In this document: in pieces, positions 1 to 12,910 of the stretch
Position numbering within the stretch: position 1 is the stretch's first letter
How the letters are laid out: every line of letters starts with the position of its first letter
Source: Adineta vaga
Lineage: Eukaryota; Rotifera
Reading direction: 5' to 3'
Length of the DNA: 64,000 nt
Assembly: GCA_021613535.1 (NCBI GenBank)
Contig: CP075493.1
Span: 6,944,001 to 7,008,000 of the forward strand
Program-made: the position numbers and the translations under genes
The notes under the pieces: generated by a model
Seen by the model: only the letters and a program-made list of their open reading frames with translations
What the model was told of the DNA's origin: nothing
Database searches by the model: none

Positions 1-2066
1 GAGGAACATCGGGCCACCCACTGATATAGTTAGCATTGATATATGATGAAATTGGATCACCGGATAGTTCAGATAATTTCACTCGAGAATGTTCATCTTC
101 AAAAAGACAATAGAAAGTCGAATTTTGATTGAAATATGATAGTCATATATGAAGTTTTTACTTGCAATGATTGTACCATAACGATTTTTTATACCAGCAC
201 CATAGATACGAAGTTTTTCTAGATGATTCGTTGGTGTTGACTAAAGAAATAACAGATTTAATAAGACGAAATCATTTTCTTTTTCATTCAACATACCCAA
301 AATTCTTGATAAAGTGCTCGTGTATCTTGTGCATGTTGATAGAGTTCGTTAATAGTTAATTTTCGCGTTGCTGTCTGTAGATATTCATCTGATGGACTAC
401 TAAAGAAAAGGATTATATTTCTTATAAAAATACATCAATTATTTTCTTACCAATCCACTGGTGGACTATTTAACCGAAGTTGTATTGGAGTAACGGATAT
501 TGTCAGTGAATTGTTCGACCCTCTCCTACGAAAAACAAAGCAACTTTCTATATTCGATCAATAATATTATGAAATTTGACAATAAATCTATTCTGATTTC
601 TATCTTTCTAAGATAGGACTACTAATAGATAGACAATTACCTTCGTTTGAATAAAAGTGACGTTGATGTAGTCCAAAACTTATAACTCAAAAGTGGAACA
701 TCGGCATCCATCTTGCTGATATGGATACGTAATAAAATTCTATTGAACTTGTCAAAATGTCATCTAATTGATGATAGAATACTTTGATAAAGATATTTAA
801 ACTATCAAATTACACTTGAATTTAATAACGAGAAGAAAAGTGATATCACTTTGCAATAATCTAAGTATATGTACAGTAATAATACAAAGGAGAAAATAAC
901 ACACACATCTTCAATCAATGTTTCTATTAAAATATTTGTCACATGTATATGTGTACACACGAATTTTTCTAATTGTTCACTCAACCGTAGTGTCATTTTT
1001 CAAAGTATAAAAAAGAGACCTTATCACTATCAAATGTTTTTTTTTCACGACTATCAGTCAAAACCACCTACACAAATTTTATTTTCACACGTAACAGATA
1101 AATAAATTACCTTTGTAACAGATTTTTCTTCCGAATCGGTTTCACTGTTTCACGTTCGGATGATGAATATGAATCTTCAGTAATATCTATTGGAAATTTC
1201 GATGCCACTGGATACAAAATCATTTCTTTTGATTTCGTTCTTTTTTGCTGCATGGATGAAAAAGGTGTCGATTCAGATGGTTCAATTTGAAGTTTTTTTG
1301 ATAATCGTTGTTGTCTCGAACACCAATATATCTAATACAAATCACGAAAGAAACATTGGTGTATATACAAAACATGAAAATTCTTTACCACTCCAATAAC
1401 AGTGATTAATGCGAATAAGACAATTGTACCAATGGATAAAACGAGAATATTTTCTGTCCATAATAAAACCGAATTTGTTCTATCCTTCTTATTCAACTAG
1501 AGAAAAGTAAATAGATAAGAATTAATTTAATCATCTTTCTATCTATTGTATTAGTTCAGTTCAATTAGTACTATGTCAAAAACTAGCGTTTGAAAAATAG
1601 ACAAGTTCAAGTATAATTATATGAATAATATAAGATCACTGAATAAAAATGAGCTTAAAGACATCCGTTTTGACTTCGAAATATCGTCTTCAAGTGTTAT
1701 TAGCATGAATATTAATTTCCGTCATAGCTATTAAAAAGAATGAAGAGGTGGATAAGAAAAGATGCTAATAGATACGTATGAAAGTCGAAGAGAGTATAAT
1801 TAATAGGCTATATAAAATGAAATCTTACCGTTTGCAGTTGATCATCCCAAGCAAATACTTGTGTTGTTTCCCTGATCATGATTATTGATTGAATTTAATA
1901 AACATGTTTCTGAACGATTTAAATGCGTGTTTTAACAAGAAAGAAAATGATAAATGATATCTAATGAGAAAGAAAAGAAAGAGACATTTTATAGTAAAGG
2001 AACATAGTTGAAATTTCACACCTACTCGTTGTCAATGCATTCGATTTAGATTGCCTTTTTCTTCTT
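1..2066 (-). CDS. Receptor-type protein tyrosine phosphatase of the KIM family (PTPRR/PTPN5-like), partial
   Basis: Likely dephosphorylates and tethers MAP kinases, as PTPRR, STEP and HePTP do. Exons read on the minus strand: 2026-2066, 1829-1871, 1389-1496, 1111-1331, 641-715, 451-525, 297-399, 162-240 and 96 to beyond base 1; phases agree where checked. The exon at 1389-1496 encodes one membrane segment (ILVLSIGTIVLFALITVIGVV). A kinase-interaction motif, RRRGSNNSLTI, crosses the 641/525 junction. The catalytic domain then starts with LYQEFW, KNRYGTI and SSYINANYISG, and the window ends before the WPD loop and the Cys-Arg signature. The first coding exon, with a signal peptide, was not found; it should lie above 2066, in the space before the next gene's stop at 2272. 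The KIM plus membrane anchor favours PTPRR over soluble PTPN5/7. The family is firm; orthology is less so. Confidence 0.85.
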
Positions 2067-2271
2067 CTATAAAAATCTGAAACAAACTGAACACACACAC
2101 ATATATATATATAAGCATAAGAAGAAGAAAGATACGTTTGTTATATTTAGTTAAAGACGACTAGATCGAAATTGGAAAAAGAATATGATAAACAAAATGA
2201 AACTATTATCGAATGAAATAAAAAATATACAACTGGAATGATAAAGACAGAAGAAAAAAAACTGTTGATAA

Positions 2272-3965
2272 TTAAGATGATGTTTCTGGTTGAGAAGTTG
2301 GCTGAGCCATCGAAGAGGATTCATTTGCCATAGACTAAAATATAATAATTTGAGATACTTCATTCCAAATAGGATTAGGGGATAGCATGAAGATCCGATC
2401 ACAAGACTAAGGCTTTTCTTATTGTTCCTGTCTAATCTAGGAATTCAGTGAAAAATACAAAAAACTCTTTTCATCCTATAAACAAAATAAAGTACATTAA
2501 TGTAAAAGTTACTAAGAGGAAAAAACATTTATTTATAAGAGAGAATATTTTTAATTTTCTTTTTAAAATGACTCGAAATAATTTAAAATATCATGCCAAT
2601 AAACTATCAAGGTATGATCGAAGTGTTTGTTATGAAAAATTTTTTTCTCACAAGTTATATAAAAGTGCCTGAACCAAAAGAACAATTTAATTTACATCAT
2701 TTTCAACAAAATGATACGATGAAAACACATTTTCACATTATTAAAATTACACGAACACTATCCAAATAGAGCCGTAACAATAAATCATTCGTCTAATGAT
2801 GTTGAAAACTAATTATATGGAATTAGCTTTCTCGTCTAATAGAATAGTCATTTATTTACAGCGTCTTACTCATTTCAGATGAATGAGTAGATTAAGGCTA
2901 ATTATGTTGATGAAGGCAATGGGAAATGTACTTAAAAAATGTCTGAATAGTTCTTTCATAGAAAACCTATTCAATAGTTACCTCAGTTGTAATATTAGAT
3001 AATTGTTTTTCTTTATGCATATTTTCATGTACAGCAAGTATTTCTTTTAAACCACGATTTTCAAGTACTAATGCTTTGATACGTTCTTCTTGTGTTGCAC
3101 TATTTGTATCATCAATAGTAATTGCACGTTGCATAATTGATGCCATTTCTTGAATCTTCGATGTTTTTTCTTGAATTTCCTAAATAGAATCGAAGCACAA
3201 GCATAAATAATTCGTCTATCCTTATTGCTAAGATCTAAATATAGATTGGATTCTATTCATTTTCTGATCGATTAAATACGTCTGTTGATCGATATGACTT
3301 TGCTAACGGCTAATCTTGACAAATCACGCTATATGATAATATTGTCACATGAGAAAGAAAATCTGTTGCTTTTTATAGATGCCACCTTTATAATGAGTGA
3401 AGGTTATGATCTTTAATACGAAGTATTAATTACTTAGTACCTGTGCTAATCCAGTATTGAATAATTGCACAGCCATTTTTTCTTTTTCTTCCATCAATTG
3501 AAGTTGTTGAACATGTTGTCGATATTTAAACATGATTTTTTCTAATACACTTCGATGTTCTGTTACTAATTGTTTAAGTTCTTCATTCTCTTTTTGTAAT
3601 TGTCTAATTAGAAAATTCAAATTCGTTAAACTTTGCTTTGTCTTTAATGAAAACAAATCAAACTAACTTTATCAGACGATTTTCTTTTTGAATACTATAG
3701 AGTATAGCTTGTTTTGGGCGATGTGTACTGATATCATTCAATTCAGCAAGATCATCACCATACTTGATACAAAAGAATGGAAAATAATCTCATTTAGAAA
3801 AGAAGAAAACATGTAATAACAAACGCTTACCTGTTTCATGCTTAATATCTTTTCTTGAACATATTGAGCTTGACTTACAGCTGTATCTGCAGTGGCATCA
3901 TCACGACGTAATCGTGAAACAAGTTCACGTGCATTAGTTAAAATTGTATCGAGAGATAAATTCAT
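2272..3965 (-). CDS. FGFR1OP2/SIKE family coiled-coil protein
   Basis: Five exons (3831-3965, 3668-3762, 3441-3603, 2982-3179, 2272-2334) give a 217-residue protein, close to SIKE1 and FGFR1OP2 in size. In those families the protein is a coiled-coil subunit linked to STRIPAK phosphatase complexes and cytoskeletal control. Recognisable blocks are NARELVSRLR near the N-terminus, QLQKENEELKQLV with KIMFKYRQ in the middle, and EMASIMQRAI followed by LENRGLKEIL near the C-terminus, all in family order. The last exon adds a short Ser/Gln-rich tail. The start was put at MNLSLDTI because it aligns with the family N-terminus; an in-frame ATG further upstream would add an unlike hydrophobic stretch. 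I cannot tell SIKE from FGFR1OP2, and one ancestral gene may represent both. Confidence 0.85.
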
Positions 3966-5161
3966 GTTCAGCACATTAGAAAAAGACAAGACAAGACACG
4001 AAAAAAACAATTTGTTTGTTTTGGTGCAAATTGTCAACCAATCAATTAGACAAATTTTGTAGTTCAATTTTTATGTCCAATTGAAGATGATTAAAAAAAA
4101 ACGTTTTTATTTGAGATATTCAACATTATTGAATATCAAGAAAAGATGTACTGCTATTTTTAACTATTCAGATGTCGCTAATGCTATGACATGTCTATAG
4201 ATACTTATTACTGACTGTCTATCTATTGCAAAATTCATCGTTCGTACTTTGTTCTGTTAAATCATGAATACGTCAGCAAACAAGAAAAAACACTACACAC
4301 TATACTATTTTTTCCTTTCGTACTGATTTTTTTAATGGTAAACACTTACTGCAGCAGTTGTGATTATATCATATATGATTGCTTCAGATTTAGATGAATA
4401 TGATAGAGATACTCGTTTTTTCTCGAGTTGAAGTAAGATTTTGACGAAATAAATTCATTTACATGCTTGTTATTGTATGGTGTTGATTAATTTTCCGTTT
4501 TGTTTAGCGGAAATATATGTCAGCAAACATCATATGCTGTAACACTCTAGAACATGAATCTGTTACACAAAAAAATAGGAGTAAATGACAAGGAAAGAGT
4601 GTGGGTGTCAGTAATTTTGCATTGTGTTATTTTATAATTACATGTATATTGAGAAAAACAGACTTTGAAGAAAGCAACAAAAAAATGAGAAAATAAGAAA
4701 TAATGTTTTAAACATCTGTCATAAACAGCTATGAGGCAAACACAGTACAAAGGCATTAATTTAAAAAAACGCCTTTACAGTTCTGTTGCCATAGTATTTA
4801 GATTGGTATGATCCCTTTTCATTTATTATAATACTTATGAAAACTCGATTGAGGGTTGTATATTTATGTAGAGAGCGAATATTATCTTGATGAATCAGTG
4901 TACAATTTTATGGAATCAAATAAGCGAGACAGTCTTGCGTGATATGAATTAACTGAAGTTTATTCGTGATCATTTTCATATATGTATAGAAACTTGACAC
5001 TACTATGATATTAACATTTAAGCCATGATGAAGTTGTTCATTGTTTATTTATATAATATAATAGTAAATTGCTAAAATACACAACATTCAACTGATTAAT
5101 TGCAGATAGAAATAGGCAGTGATGACTAGATTCTTGATTTTAATCATTGAATGATCAATTA

Positions 5162-5407
5162 TCATTCTGATTTAGATTTACATTTACAGGAAGTGTCATT
5201 TTTACTACTCGTGGCATACCATAGATAATTGAACTTACCACGCAGTGTTCTTTGAAATGACCAAACATCAGAAGAGGTATCAGTCGCAAGTAAGCAATCT
5301 CGACTGTAACTAATGCCTATCATCCCATCTATATCATTTATAAATAGTGAAATTACAACATACATAATTCTGTTCTTCTGTATATCAGTAAAAGTTATCC
5401 ACTTCAT
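5162..5407 (-). other. Unassigned ORF, possible gene remnant
   Basis: An 81-codon ORF with fairly balanced composition (for example SYSRDCLLATD and DVWSFQRTLRG) in otherwise AT-biased sequence. No family was recognised, and no convincing flanking exons with matching phase were found. A GT within it (CGTGGTAAGTTC) could be a donor, so it might be one exon of a decayed or unrecognised gene. It could equally be a chance ORF. Confidence 0.2.
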
Positions 5408-5718
5408 CTATCGCACGATCTGCTGTTGTCTCTTAAATCTTATTCTCTATCTTTGTATTTGCCAGATAGGACTTATGCATTAACTTTTGAACAAAAGAAA
5501 AACGTTCAATGAGATAGCGTATTTATTCCATTTTATGTGTTTTTGAGGACTATTGAAGATGATTATGATTCTTCTGAAATCGAAGATTCGTGCAAATATC
5601 ATTAATCGATTGATAGTGTGAATGAGCTGTAAATGAAATCATTCTAGAATAAAGGGGAAAAATATGTATATGCTAGTAGCGACAAAAAAGTACTCATAGT
5701 GACAGTTTATGAGACGTT

Positions 5719-5862
5719 TTAGATATAAATAGGATTTTCAAATGGAACATCAGTAGGAATAGCAACATTTTTTGCTACTATCTGTTGTAGATAGTAAGCC
5801 GCGTCACAGCCACGATAATTACCTAATACTTTTTGCTTCATTATATTTTCAATGATTTTCAT
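5719..5862 (-). other. Unassigned 47-codon ORF
   Basis: Starts MKIIENIMKQKVLGNY and ends in FENPIYI before TAA. Composition is protein-like, with a GCDAAYYLQQIVAKN segment, but no family was recognised. It may be the last exon of a lost gene together with the ORF near 5.2-5.4 kb, or chance. Confidence 0.2.
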
Positions 5863-6401
5863 ATGGGATTACATCCTTCTTTAGGAACCTATGCTTTTCA
5901 AGAAATAATAGAAGAATCAATTGTAAATGTTGATATCTAAAATATATAATTGAAATGAAAGCGTATAAAGACGGATTTTTCAAATTCCTATATAATAAAA
6001 GAAAGACTGATCGAATCGAAGGAAGTTATAATTGATAAATCTTTTTGGCAATAGAAATTTTTTTCTTAGGAGATTGATCACTATTAAATATAGTACCATT
6101 TACAATTATATAAATTTACATAGTAAAACGAATAGTATTGTTAAATGTTCATTTAAATACTGGACTTTAGTGTCAAGCACAAGTGAAAATCTTATTTCCA
6201 AAACCTGCATCACGTTCTAATGACAAAATGAAATCGATTGCTTTTTTTCATGCTTGATTCAAATGAATAAATTCTTTTTATTCAATATATAAACTCAATT
6301 TAAACACGATAGTTACAGAAAAATAGAATTATCACTCTTTTATTTTTCTCCTATGAAAAACATAATAGAAAGCTTTAAAAAGAAAAAGAAATAACGATGT
6401 T

Positions 6402-9400
6402 TTATTTGTTTTCATTTACAATTGATTCATCGTTTGTTTGTTCATCACTTTCAGCATCTACGTTTTCATTAATAAGACTAGGATTGCAAAGAAAAGGGCT
6501 ATGTGTCTAAAAGAAAACAAAGATTTCAGTCTTTAGAAGTTTTCTTTTCAATGTATTTACTCGATCACTGTTTGGTGATAGAATTTGAATGCTAGTATTT
6601 TCTAGAAGAAAAGGTTGTTCAAGAGGATTCACCGGATGTTCTTGCCATTCACATAAAGTTTTTGTTGCTCGTATTAGTTGTGTACTACCTATTTTAATTT
6701 AAAGAGAAAACAAAAGATCTGATTTTAGAAGAGAAAGTTTATATTGTTGCATAAACCTCGTCGTGACTTATCATGTTTGTCAGAGAGAGATGTTCGACGA
6801 CTTGATGACGGTGTTGATGATCCACTTCCTGCATATGACGATTGATCTGAATGAACACGTGATAGTGAATAACTACGAATATGATCAACATTGCTAAAAG
6901 TTGGAGATGATGTAGATGAGATATTTGAAGCAAGTGGACGATTCATTATTGGGACATTTTTACTAATTGATGGACGTTTTGGACCAGAAACTAATGCTGC
7001 ACGACCTAAAATGAAATGTCAACCATTTGCAAAAATGAGCGGTCATCCAGCATCTATTAACATACCTGGATGATTTGGTAATGCTGATACATTAAATCCT
7101 ATAATTAAGAAAAAAAACACATTCTTAATGTGTTAATATGTAATCGATACTCGTCTTCATCTTTTCAATACATAACAAAAATGATATCATTCTTTTTTTT
7201 CTTTTTATAGACGAGCTTATTCTGTAAGATGATAGTTACCCTATATCGTCTGTCGATATTAGTAGTGGTTATTCTATTAAAATATCATCTCGTTGGTCAC
7301 ACTTATAGTAATAATGTATAATGATAGTGGATGTGAGACGTGTGCGTGAGTAAATGTGTACATATATGTACATATGTATGATACAGATTAATCAATCGCT
7401 GAATGATGGTGAGAGATAGAGAAGAGACAGTAAATGTCTGTCCTACACTTGATGACAAATCAGTTGAATGATACAAGAATCAATATCAATGCGAAGTTTT
7501 CTATTTATCTTAATAAATCTATTTTTTTCAAAATGTTATTCGTCGAATTTATCTTGTATACCATGTACATCTACTTCTTATCGATCATGTTACAATTGTT
7601 TAAATCAATTTCCAATTGATCGTTCACATGTAGAAAAAGTGGATATTATTTGTAATGATACATATAATATTTTTAGTGAACAAGAACGTTTCTATTCAAT
7701 TATTAAAACTTATATTACACGAAATTGTACGATGAAAACATTTTATTTTGATCAATATTCATTATGGAATTATCTTGAATCAATGTCAGTTACTCATGCA
7801 CATCTAACACGTTTATCACCTGTCATATTTAATCGATCGTTATCAGAATCTCCAATTCTATACAGTATTAAAACATTGAATTTTTCACATAATTCTCTTC
7901 GATTATTGAACAAAAATTTCTCATATTACTTTCCATCATTAGAAAAACTTGATTTAAGTTATAATCATTTGATTCTTATTCGAAAAAAGACATTTATTAA
8001 TTTAATTCATTTGAAAGAACTTTATTTGAATAATAATTATTTAAAACAAATCTTATCAACAAGTTTTCCACAACAATCATTACATTTCATTAACTTAAAT
8101 CATAATCGTTGGCATTGTTCCTGTCGAAATGTTCTAACTCTATCGATTAGTCGACCTATACCAATCTGTCAAACACCAATTCAATATAAAAATCAAAATG
8201 CTGGAGATATTGCTAAACAATGTTTTCTTCGACGAAAAGCAAACATTTTAATTACAATAAATCTTAATAAACAAGAGAATTTAACCTGTGCATTATCATC
8301 TATTATTGATATATGGAAGAATAAAATAAATAAAAATATTACTCTACTATCTGCTTGGAATAGTGAACAACATCGACCAATTACTATCGAATATCTTTAT
8401 ACATTTAGTAAAAATACCGAAAAATATCTTATCTGTTTTAATCTTACATCGTTTCCAACGGAAACAATCTATACAATTATTCCTCTCGTATTTAACACTA
8501 CTTTGTCAAATGATATCTCTCAAATGAATACTACATTGTTATTATCTGTTGTAAAACCTTCGACAAAACTTACACCATTTCTTCGTTGGATACTAAATAC
8601 AAGTAAAAATTTACTTCCATCATATTTTCGAACAACTGATAAGCAAGTTTTAATATTTTGGTTAACTCTGTTAACTACATTATTCATTATATTTTCATTT
8701 CTTACATATTTTATCTATTATCAACGAACGAAAAAAGCGGATTATCAAGTTCATTCATTTTCTAATCGATTCATTAGTTTAGAGAATAAACCTGATCATA
8801 CTCGAACAATATTTAATATGAAAATTAATTGTAAAAATCACAAATGTTTATGTCAATATCGTCGAAATGATCATTCATTAATCTATTCAACAAAAACAGA
8901 TGATGATATCAATATTCGACCTCTATTAATCCAACCAGCAGAATTACGTTATGCAAAAATTAAACAAATATCATCAACGAAAGATCTAGATTTGGATAAT
9001 TCTACCGGACATTTTCGAACAATAGTTAAATTGAAAAACTCTACCTGATTGATTTGTTGTATTTATTGGTGTGGTTTCTAATCCAAGTATTAAAGCGATT
9101 TTTGATAGTTTTATTTGACGTGCTCTACAGAAACAAAGAAAAATAAAATCAATGTCAAGATTGTAATGATTTGATTAGAAAAATATATATATATATATAT
9201 ATATGTATACCTTTGACGACCTTCAATTAGATTTTGTTTAGCAGTCATACAATGAATATGATTATCAAATGTAAATTTAGCATTGAGAATAGGTGGACTC
9301 GTTTTAACATAAATATTTGTAACCGGTTTATGGATTGTAATATGAAGAGAATGACTATCTTCTTTATCATTTAGTACGTCAACATCCTATAATGAAAAGA

Positions 9401-12400
9401 AAACGTAGATTATAGTAAAAGTTATTCTCATTGTATATTTTGGAATTATTCAAAAAGTGTATTAAAGGTCAAGCTATGACAATAGTAGTTTCGTCTCAAC
9501 ATGCTAGACGTCTTTGACTATGTTGTTTTAGTTACGGTTCGTAATTGTGACCGTGACCTTAATTCGTGGTCATGGTTAATATCTACACATATTCAATCGA
9601 TTTTTTTTATCACAATCATAATATGAAAATATGTTTAGTAGAATATAACGAAAATTCATATATCAAAATTTGATACTAACTTGCATTAGATCAGAAAATT
9701 TGACAAAGCCCCAACCAACTTTTTTAATATCTGGCTCAATAAGTATGAATTGCATTTGATCAATAACAAGAAAACGACGATCTTTTCTACATTAATTCAA
9801 TAACAATAATAATAATAATAATAACAAAACAACCAATTTATTTTGTTATAGCCTACTTGTCTTGCATATGAATGGTACATGCAATTAAATCTCTGTTATC
9901 TTTAAAGAAAAAGAAGAATATAGAAAACTTAATCCTTCAATGGAATAGTTTGTTTTTACTTACTTAGATCAAGTCTGTCATTTTCTTGGAATAAATTCTC
10001 TGGTTTTGTTAATGGTAATTCTGTTTCTGATGTCGAATTCAATTCCAAAAATAATGCTCGAATAAGAAAAAAGACTCGAATTGACTAAAATATAAAGTAT
10101 AGAATTCTCTTCGAAAATGTCTCTATTCAATTTGAATTACTCGTCTTGTTCTTTCAATATCACCCGATGGTAAGCGTTTCATAAATTCAACTCCACTTAA
10201 TGGTGTTGTTGTTGTTGGAAGTAACATACATGAATCTTTCAATAAATATTCAGTTCGAACTGGATTCAATTGCATTTGCCGATATTCATCTTCGAACATA
10301 TCAACTGATAATCCTTGTTGCTAGAAGAATTTTTAAATAGAAATATGAAATACAAAGATTTCTATTACTGAAAAATATCGTCGTAAAGCTTCGGTAGCCT
10401 GTTTAAGAGCATGATCAATTTGAGAAGAATGTTCTTCGGATAAATATGACGTATGATTATCTTCATCATAGACGAGTTTTTTCAATAGTAATATTGCTAA
10501 ACTCAAAGTAGCAATGCGAATACTAGAATCTAAATGAACGAAATGATTTCGAAAGAAAAAAGAAAGTTGTAGATGAATACCTGGCGTCGTAGCTAATTGT
10601 AGTATGTGGCAAAGTTTATCGACAAGTACTGTATTGTAGAAACTTTTGTCCTAAAATTTGCCAAAAGAATATATAGATAAACAAATTAGAATGAAATAAA
10701 TTTACTGATGATTTAGTTGTTAAACAAACTGATTCGATAATCACACTATCTACCGCTAAAAAATCCGAAAAAAAATGATCGATCTATGCACTGAAGTTAT
10801 TAATAAGCTTACATGGATTTGTAGTCATTGTTAATAAGACACTCAATGCATAGAAGCATGATTGATCATTTTCATCACATTGAAGTGCATGTATCAATGT
10901 TCCGAAATAAGGTCTAAATCGAATAAATACTTCTCTTGTAGCAAAAAAAAGATTGTCTATCTGAATCATTACCTATCAGCTAACTGAGTATTATTCAATC
11001 GCATTGGATCTTTACTACGCCGTGATTTTTCATCATCTGTCCAATTTGAAACATACAAAGACGTTGGTATTGATGTTGTGTCAACTATTTTCTTATTCAG
11101 AGATAATGATGACGGAGAATGTATGCGTGAATGTTCACCTTCATATCGACGTCGTTCATCTTCATCATTGATATCCACAACTTTCAATGAAACATCTAAT
11201 TAACAAAGAATTTTCTAAAAATATCAGTAGAAAGATGATTACTTGAATCATTTGTATCCTCATCACTTTCTCCATTGGATTCATTGTTAGCAAAACAAAC
11301 TTCAAGAGCAGTTGGCGGTAAACTATATGAAACCTGAAAGATGTAATTGTAAGAATTGATAATTTGTAGTCTTCGTAAAATAAAACTCTTTTTCTACCTG
11401 TTGCCCGTAACGCAATTGAATAGCTTCGACAGTTTCAATATCTGCTGAAATGATAAGATCAGCTAATTCTTCGACTACAGGTCGATAATCAATAACAAGA
11501 AAGATCTAAAGAATCAAAATTAGAAAGCTTTCCAAATAAACTTGAAGATTTTTACTTCAGCAAGAAGAAATAAAGTTGTCAATTGATCAAGCATTACTCG
11601 TGAATCCTGAAGAAAACGAAAAATATGATCATAAAATAACATTCTTATTCATTTTCAAACTTTCACTCGAGAAAATTTATCTCGTTTTATCAATGAAAAC
11701 ACATAAACCGGTATCAATAATCGATTCATTAATTGTTCTTTCAATACATTATTCAAACTATGAACATTCAATAAAAATATATCTTGAATATAATGTATAT
11801 GATCCAAATATTCTTCTAAACTCGATGTTAATTGACCACGATTATTAATTCTAAAATCATCAATTCAATGATTAACATTATTTTTCTATATTTCACTTTC
11901 ATACTCTCGATTATTTCGTACTAAATGATCGAAATCTAGAACATGATTTCGAACAAACCAAACAAGATTAGAAAAATATTCAGTTGCTGTACAATCCAAT
12001 ATGAATCGATGCATAGCTGGATCAGGTACTACAAGTAAAAAACAAAACAAAAGACTTTGATTCAACTGATATCTCAAAATAACATATCAAACCTTTATAC
12101 ACATTGAGAGTTAACGTTCGTACAGCAATGCGAACCATTGTCTCTGGATGATTAAAAAATTTTATTGCTTCAACATATAATGGAAAATCCGAATTTCGCT
12201 AAAGATAGAATTCACTATAGAAATGACAGAAAACGATGTTGTAAAACAAATCATACCTCATTGTAGAAGAAATGAATCGAATGTTTATTTAATTTTAATG
12301 AAAGTGTTTTTAAAAATGATATATAATATGCAGTTATTTCTTCATCACTAAAATCAAATTTATGTAAAATAATACTATCTACATGATTATTTGACAGAAG

Positions 12401-12910
12401 ATAATCTATAGAAAACAAAAGAATGAAAATTTATTCGAAAATAGATATTCTTACATAATGATGTTTCATTACGAATATTTTCAAATAGAATATTCAATGT
12501 TTGTAAGATTTGTACACAGATATAACGTCCATTTTTTTGACGCATATAATTAAGAAAATAGATTAATGTACCATTTTCAAGAAAATAACTAGAATTCGAA
12601 GTTTAATTTGTTATACATGTGAGTTTTAAAGACCTACTCAAATACAGAACTATCATGTTGGTCGCCCCATATCAAAATTTCTGAAATACTCCGTAATGTT
12701 TCAATTAATAGATCACGATTAACATCAGAAACAGTTGGATTTCGATGTAAAACACCATATAAATATCTGAATAGAGAGAGAGAGAGAGAAATAGCACGTC
12801 ATTAGAACTGTCTCTTTGATAATATCTTACTTGAGATTTTCAATTGAATGAGGATTTCTTGGTTGAGTTGCTCCGAACAATGTATTTCTCGCTCTTGTAA
12901 ATAAATCCAT
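6402..12910 (-). CDS. CLEC16A: CLEC16A (ema/GOP-1) homologue, endosomal and mitophagy regulator
   Basis: In animals this membrane-associated protein (Drosophila ema, worm GOP-1) acts in endosome maturation, autophagy and mitophagy. Twenty-five exons were traced with consistent phases, giving about 995 residues against roughly 1050 in human. Start [12 protein letters not shown] at 12910. Key matches in order: [20 protein letters not shown] followed by [91 protein letters not shown] and [17 protein letters not shown]. The C-terminus is Ser-rich and poorly conserved, as in other animals. Twenty-one exons lie between 9045 and 12910. A single long intron (7099-9044) holds an opposite-strand gene, and four more exons follow (7066-7098, 6757-7005, 6561-6688, 6402-6506). 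Introns elsewhere are about 45-160 bp, apart from one of about 276 bp at 9405-9680. Confidence 0.93.
7468..9048 (+). CDS. Intronless leucine-rich-repeat, single-pass membrane protein nested in a CLEC16A intron
   Basis: A single-exon ORF of 526 codons. The better start is the second Met (7489), which opens a signal peptide ([16 protein letters not shown]). A Cys-rich N-terminal cap (CIPC, SCYNC) is followed by leucine-rich repeats such as [22 protein letters not shown] and [13 protein letters not shown]-terminal LRR cap follows (NRWHCSC to IAKQC). A membrane helix lies near residues 393-419 ([19 protein letters not shown]), and then a tail of about 105 residues. Many N-x-S/T sites support an extracellular N-terminus. 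This is the layout of LRR receptors and adhesion proteins; no TIR or kinase domain is present and no orthologue was recognised. The stop codon falls inside a CLEC16A exon (9045-9124), and an AATAAA lies beyond it at 9142-9147. Confidence 0.85.
   Translation: MIQESISMRSFLFILINLFFSKCYSSNLSCIPCTSTSYRSCYNCLNQFPIDRSHVEKVDIICNDTYNIFSEQERFYSIIKTYITRNCTMKTFYFDQYSLWNYLESMSVTHAHLTRLSPVIFNRSLSESPILYSIKTLNFSHNSLRLLNKNFSYYFPSLEKLDLSYNHLILIRKKTFINLIHLKELYLNNNYLKQILSTSFPQQSLHFINLNHNRWHCSCRNVLTLSISRPIPICQTPIQYKNQNAGDIAKQCFLRRKANILITINLNKQENLTCALSSIIDIWKNKINKNITLLSAWNSEQHRPITIEYLYTFSKNTEKYLICFNLTSFPTETIYTIIPLVFNTTLSNDISQMNTTLLLSVVKPSTKLTPFLRWILNTSKNLLPSYFRTTDKQVLIFWLTLLTTLFIIFSFLTYFIYYQRTKKADYQVHSFSNRFISLENKPDHTRTIFNMKINCKNHKCLCQYRRNDHSLIYSTKTDDDINIRPLLIQPAELRYAKIKQISSTKDLDLDNSTGHFRTIVKLKNST
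9142..9147 (+). terminator. Probable poly(A) signal AATAAA of the nested LRR gene
   Basis: First AATAAA downstream of the LRR stop codon, about 94 bp after it. If used, the LRR transcript would cover the whole CLEC16A exon at 9045-9124 in antisense. Confidence 0.4.
9183..9204. repeat. (TA)n microsatellite in a CLEC16A intron
   Basis: Uninterrupted TA dinucleotides between two CLEC16A exons, next to the donor site of the exon at 9211-9386. Confidence 0.8.

Larger units (their letters stand above)
3966..6401. other. Gene-free interval between the FGFR1OP2-like and CLEC16A genes
   Basis: About 2.4 kb of AT-rich sequence. No conserved gene could be read on either strand. Two short minus-strand ORFs, 5162-5407 and 5719-5862, look somewhat protein-like and are listed separately. 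The upper end should hold the 3' end of CLEC16A and the lower end the FGFR1OP2-like promoter, but no clear motif was seen. Confidence 0.5.

Noticed and set aside
2151-2672. ORFs around the 3' exon of the FGFR1OP2-like gene
   Set aside because: One is a different frame over the real last exon; the other is AT-driven with Lys/Asn-rich content.
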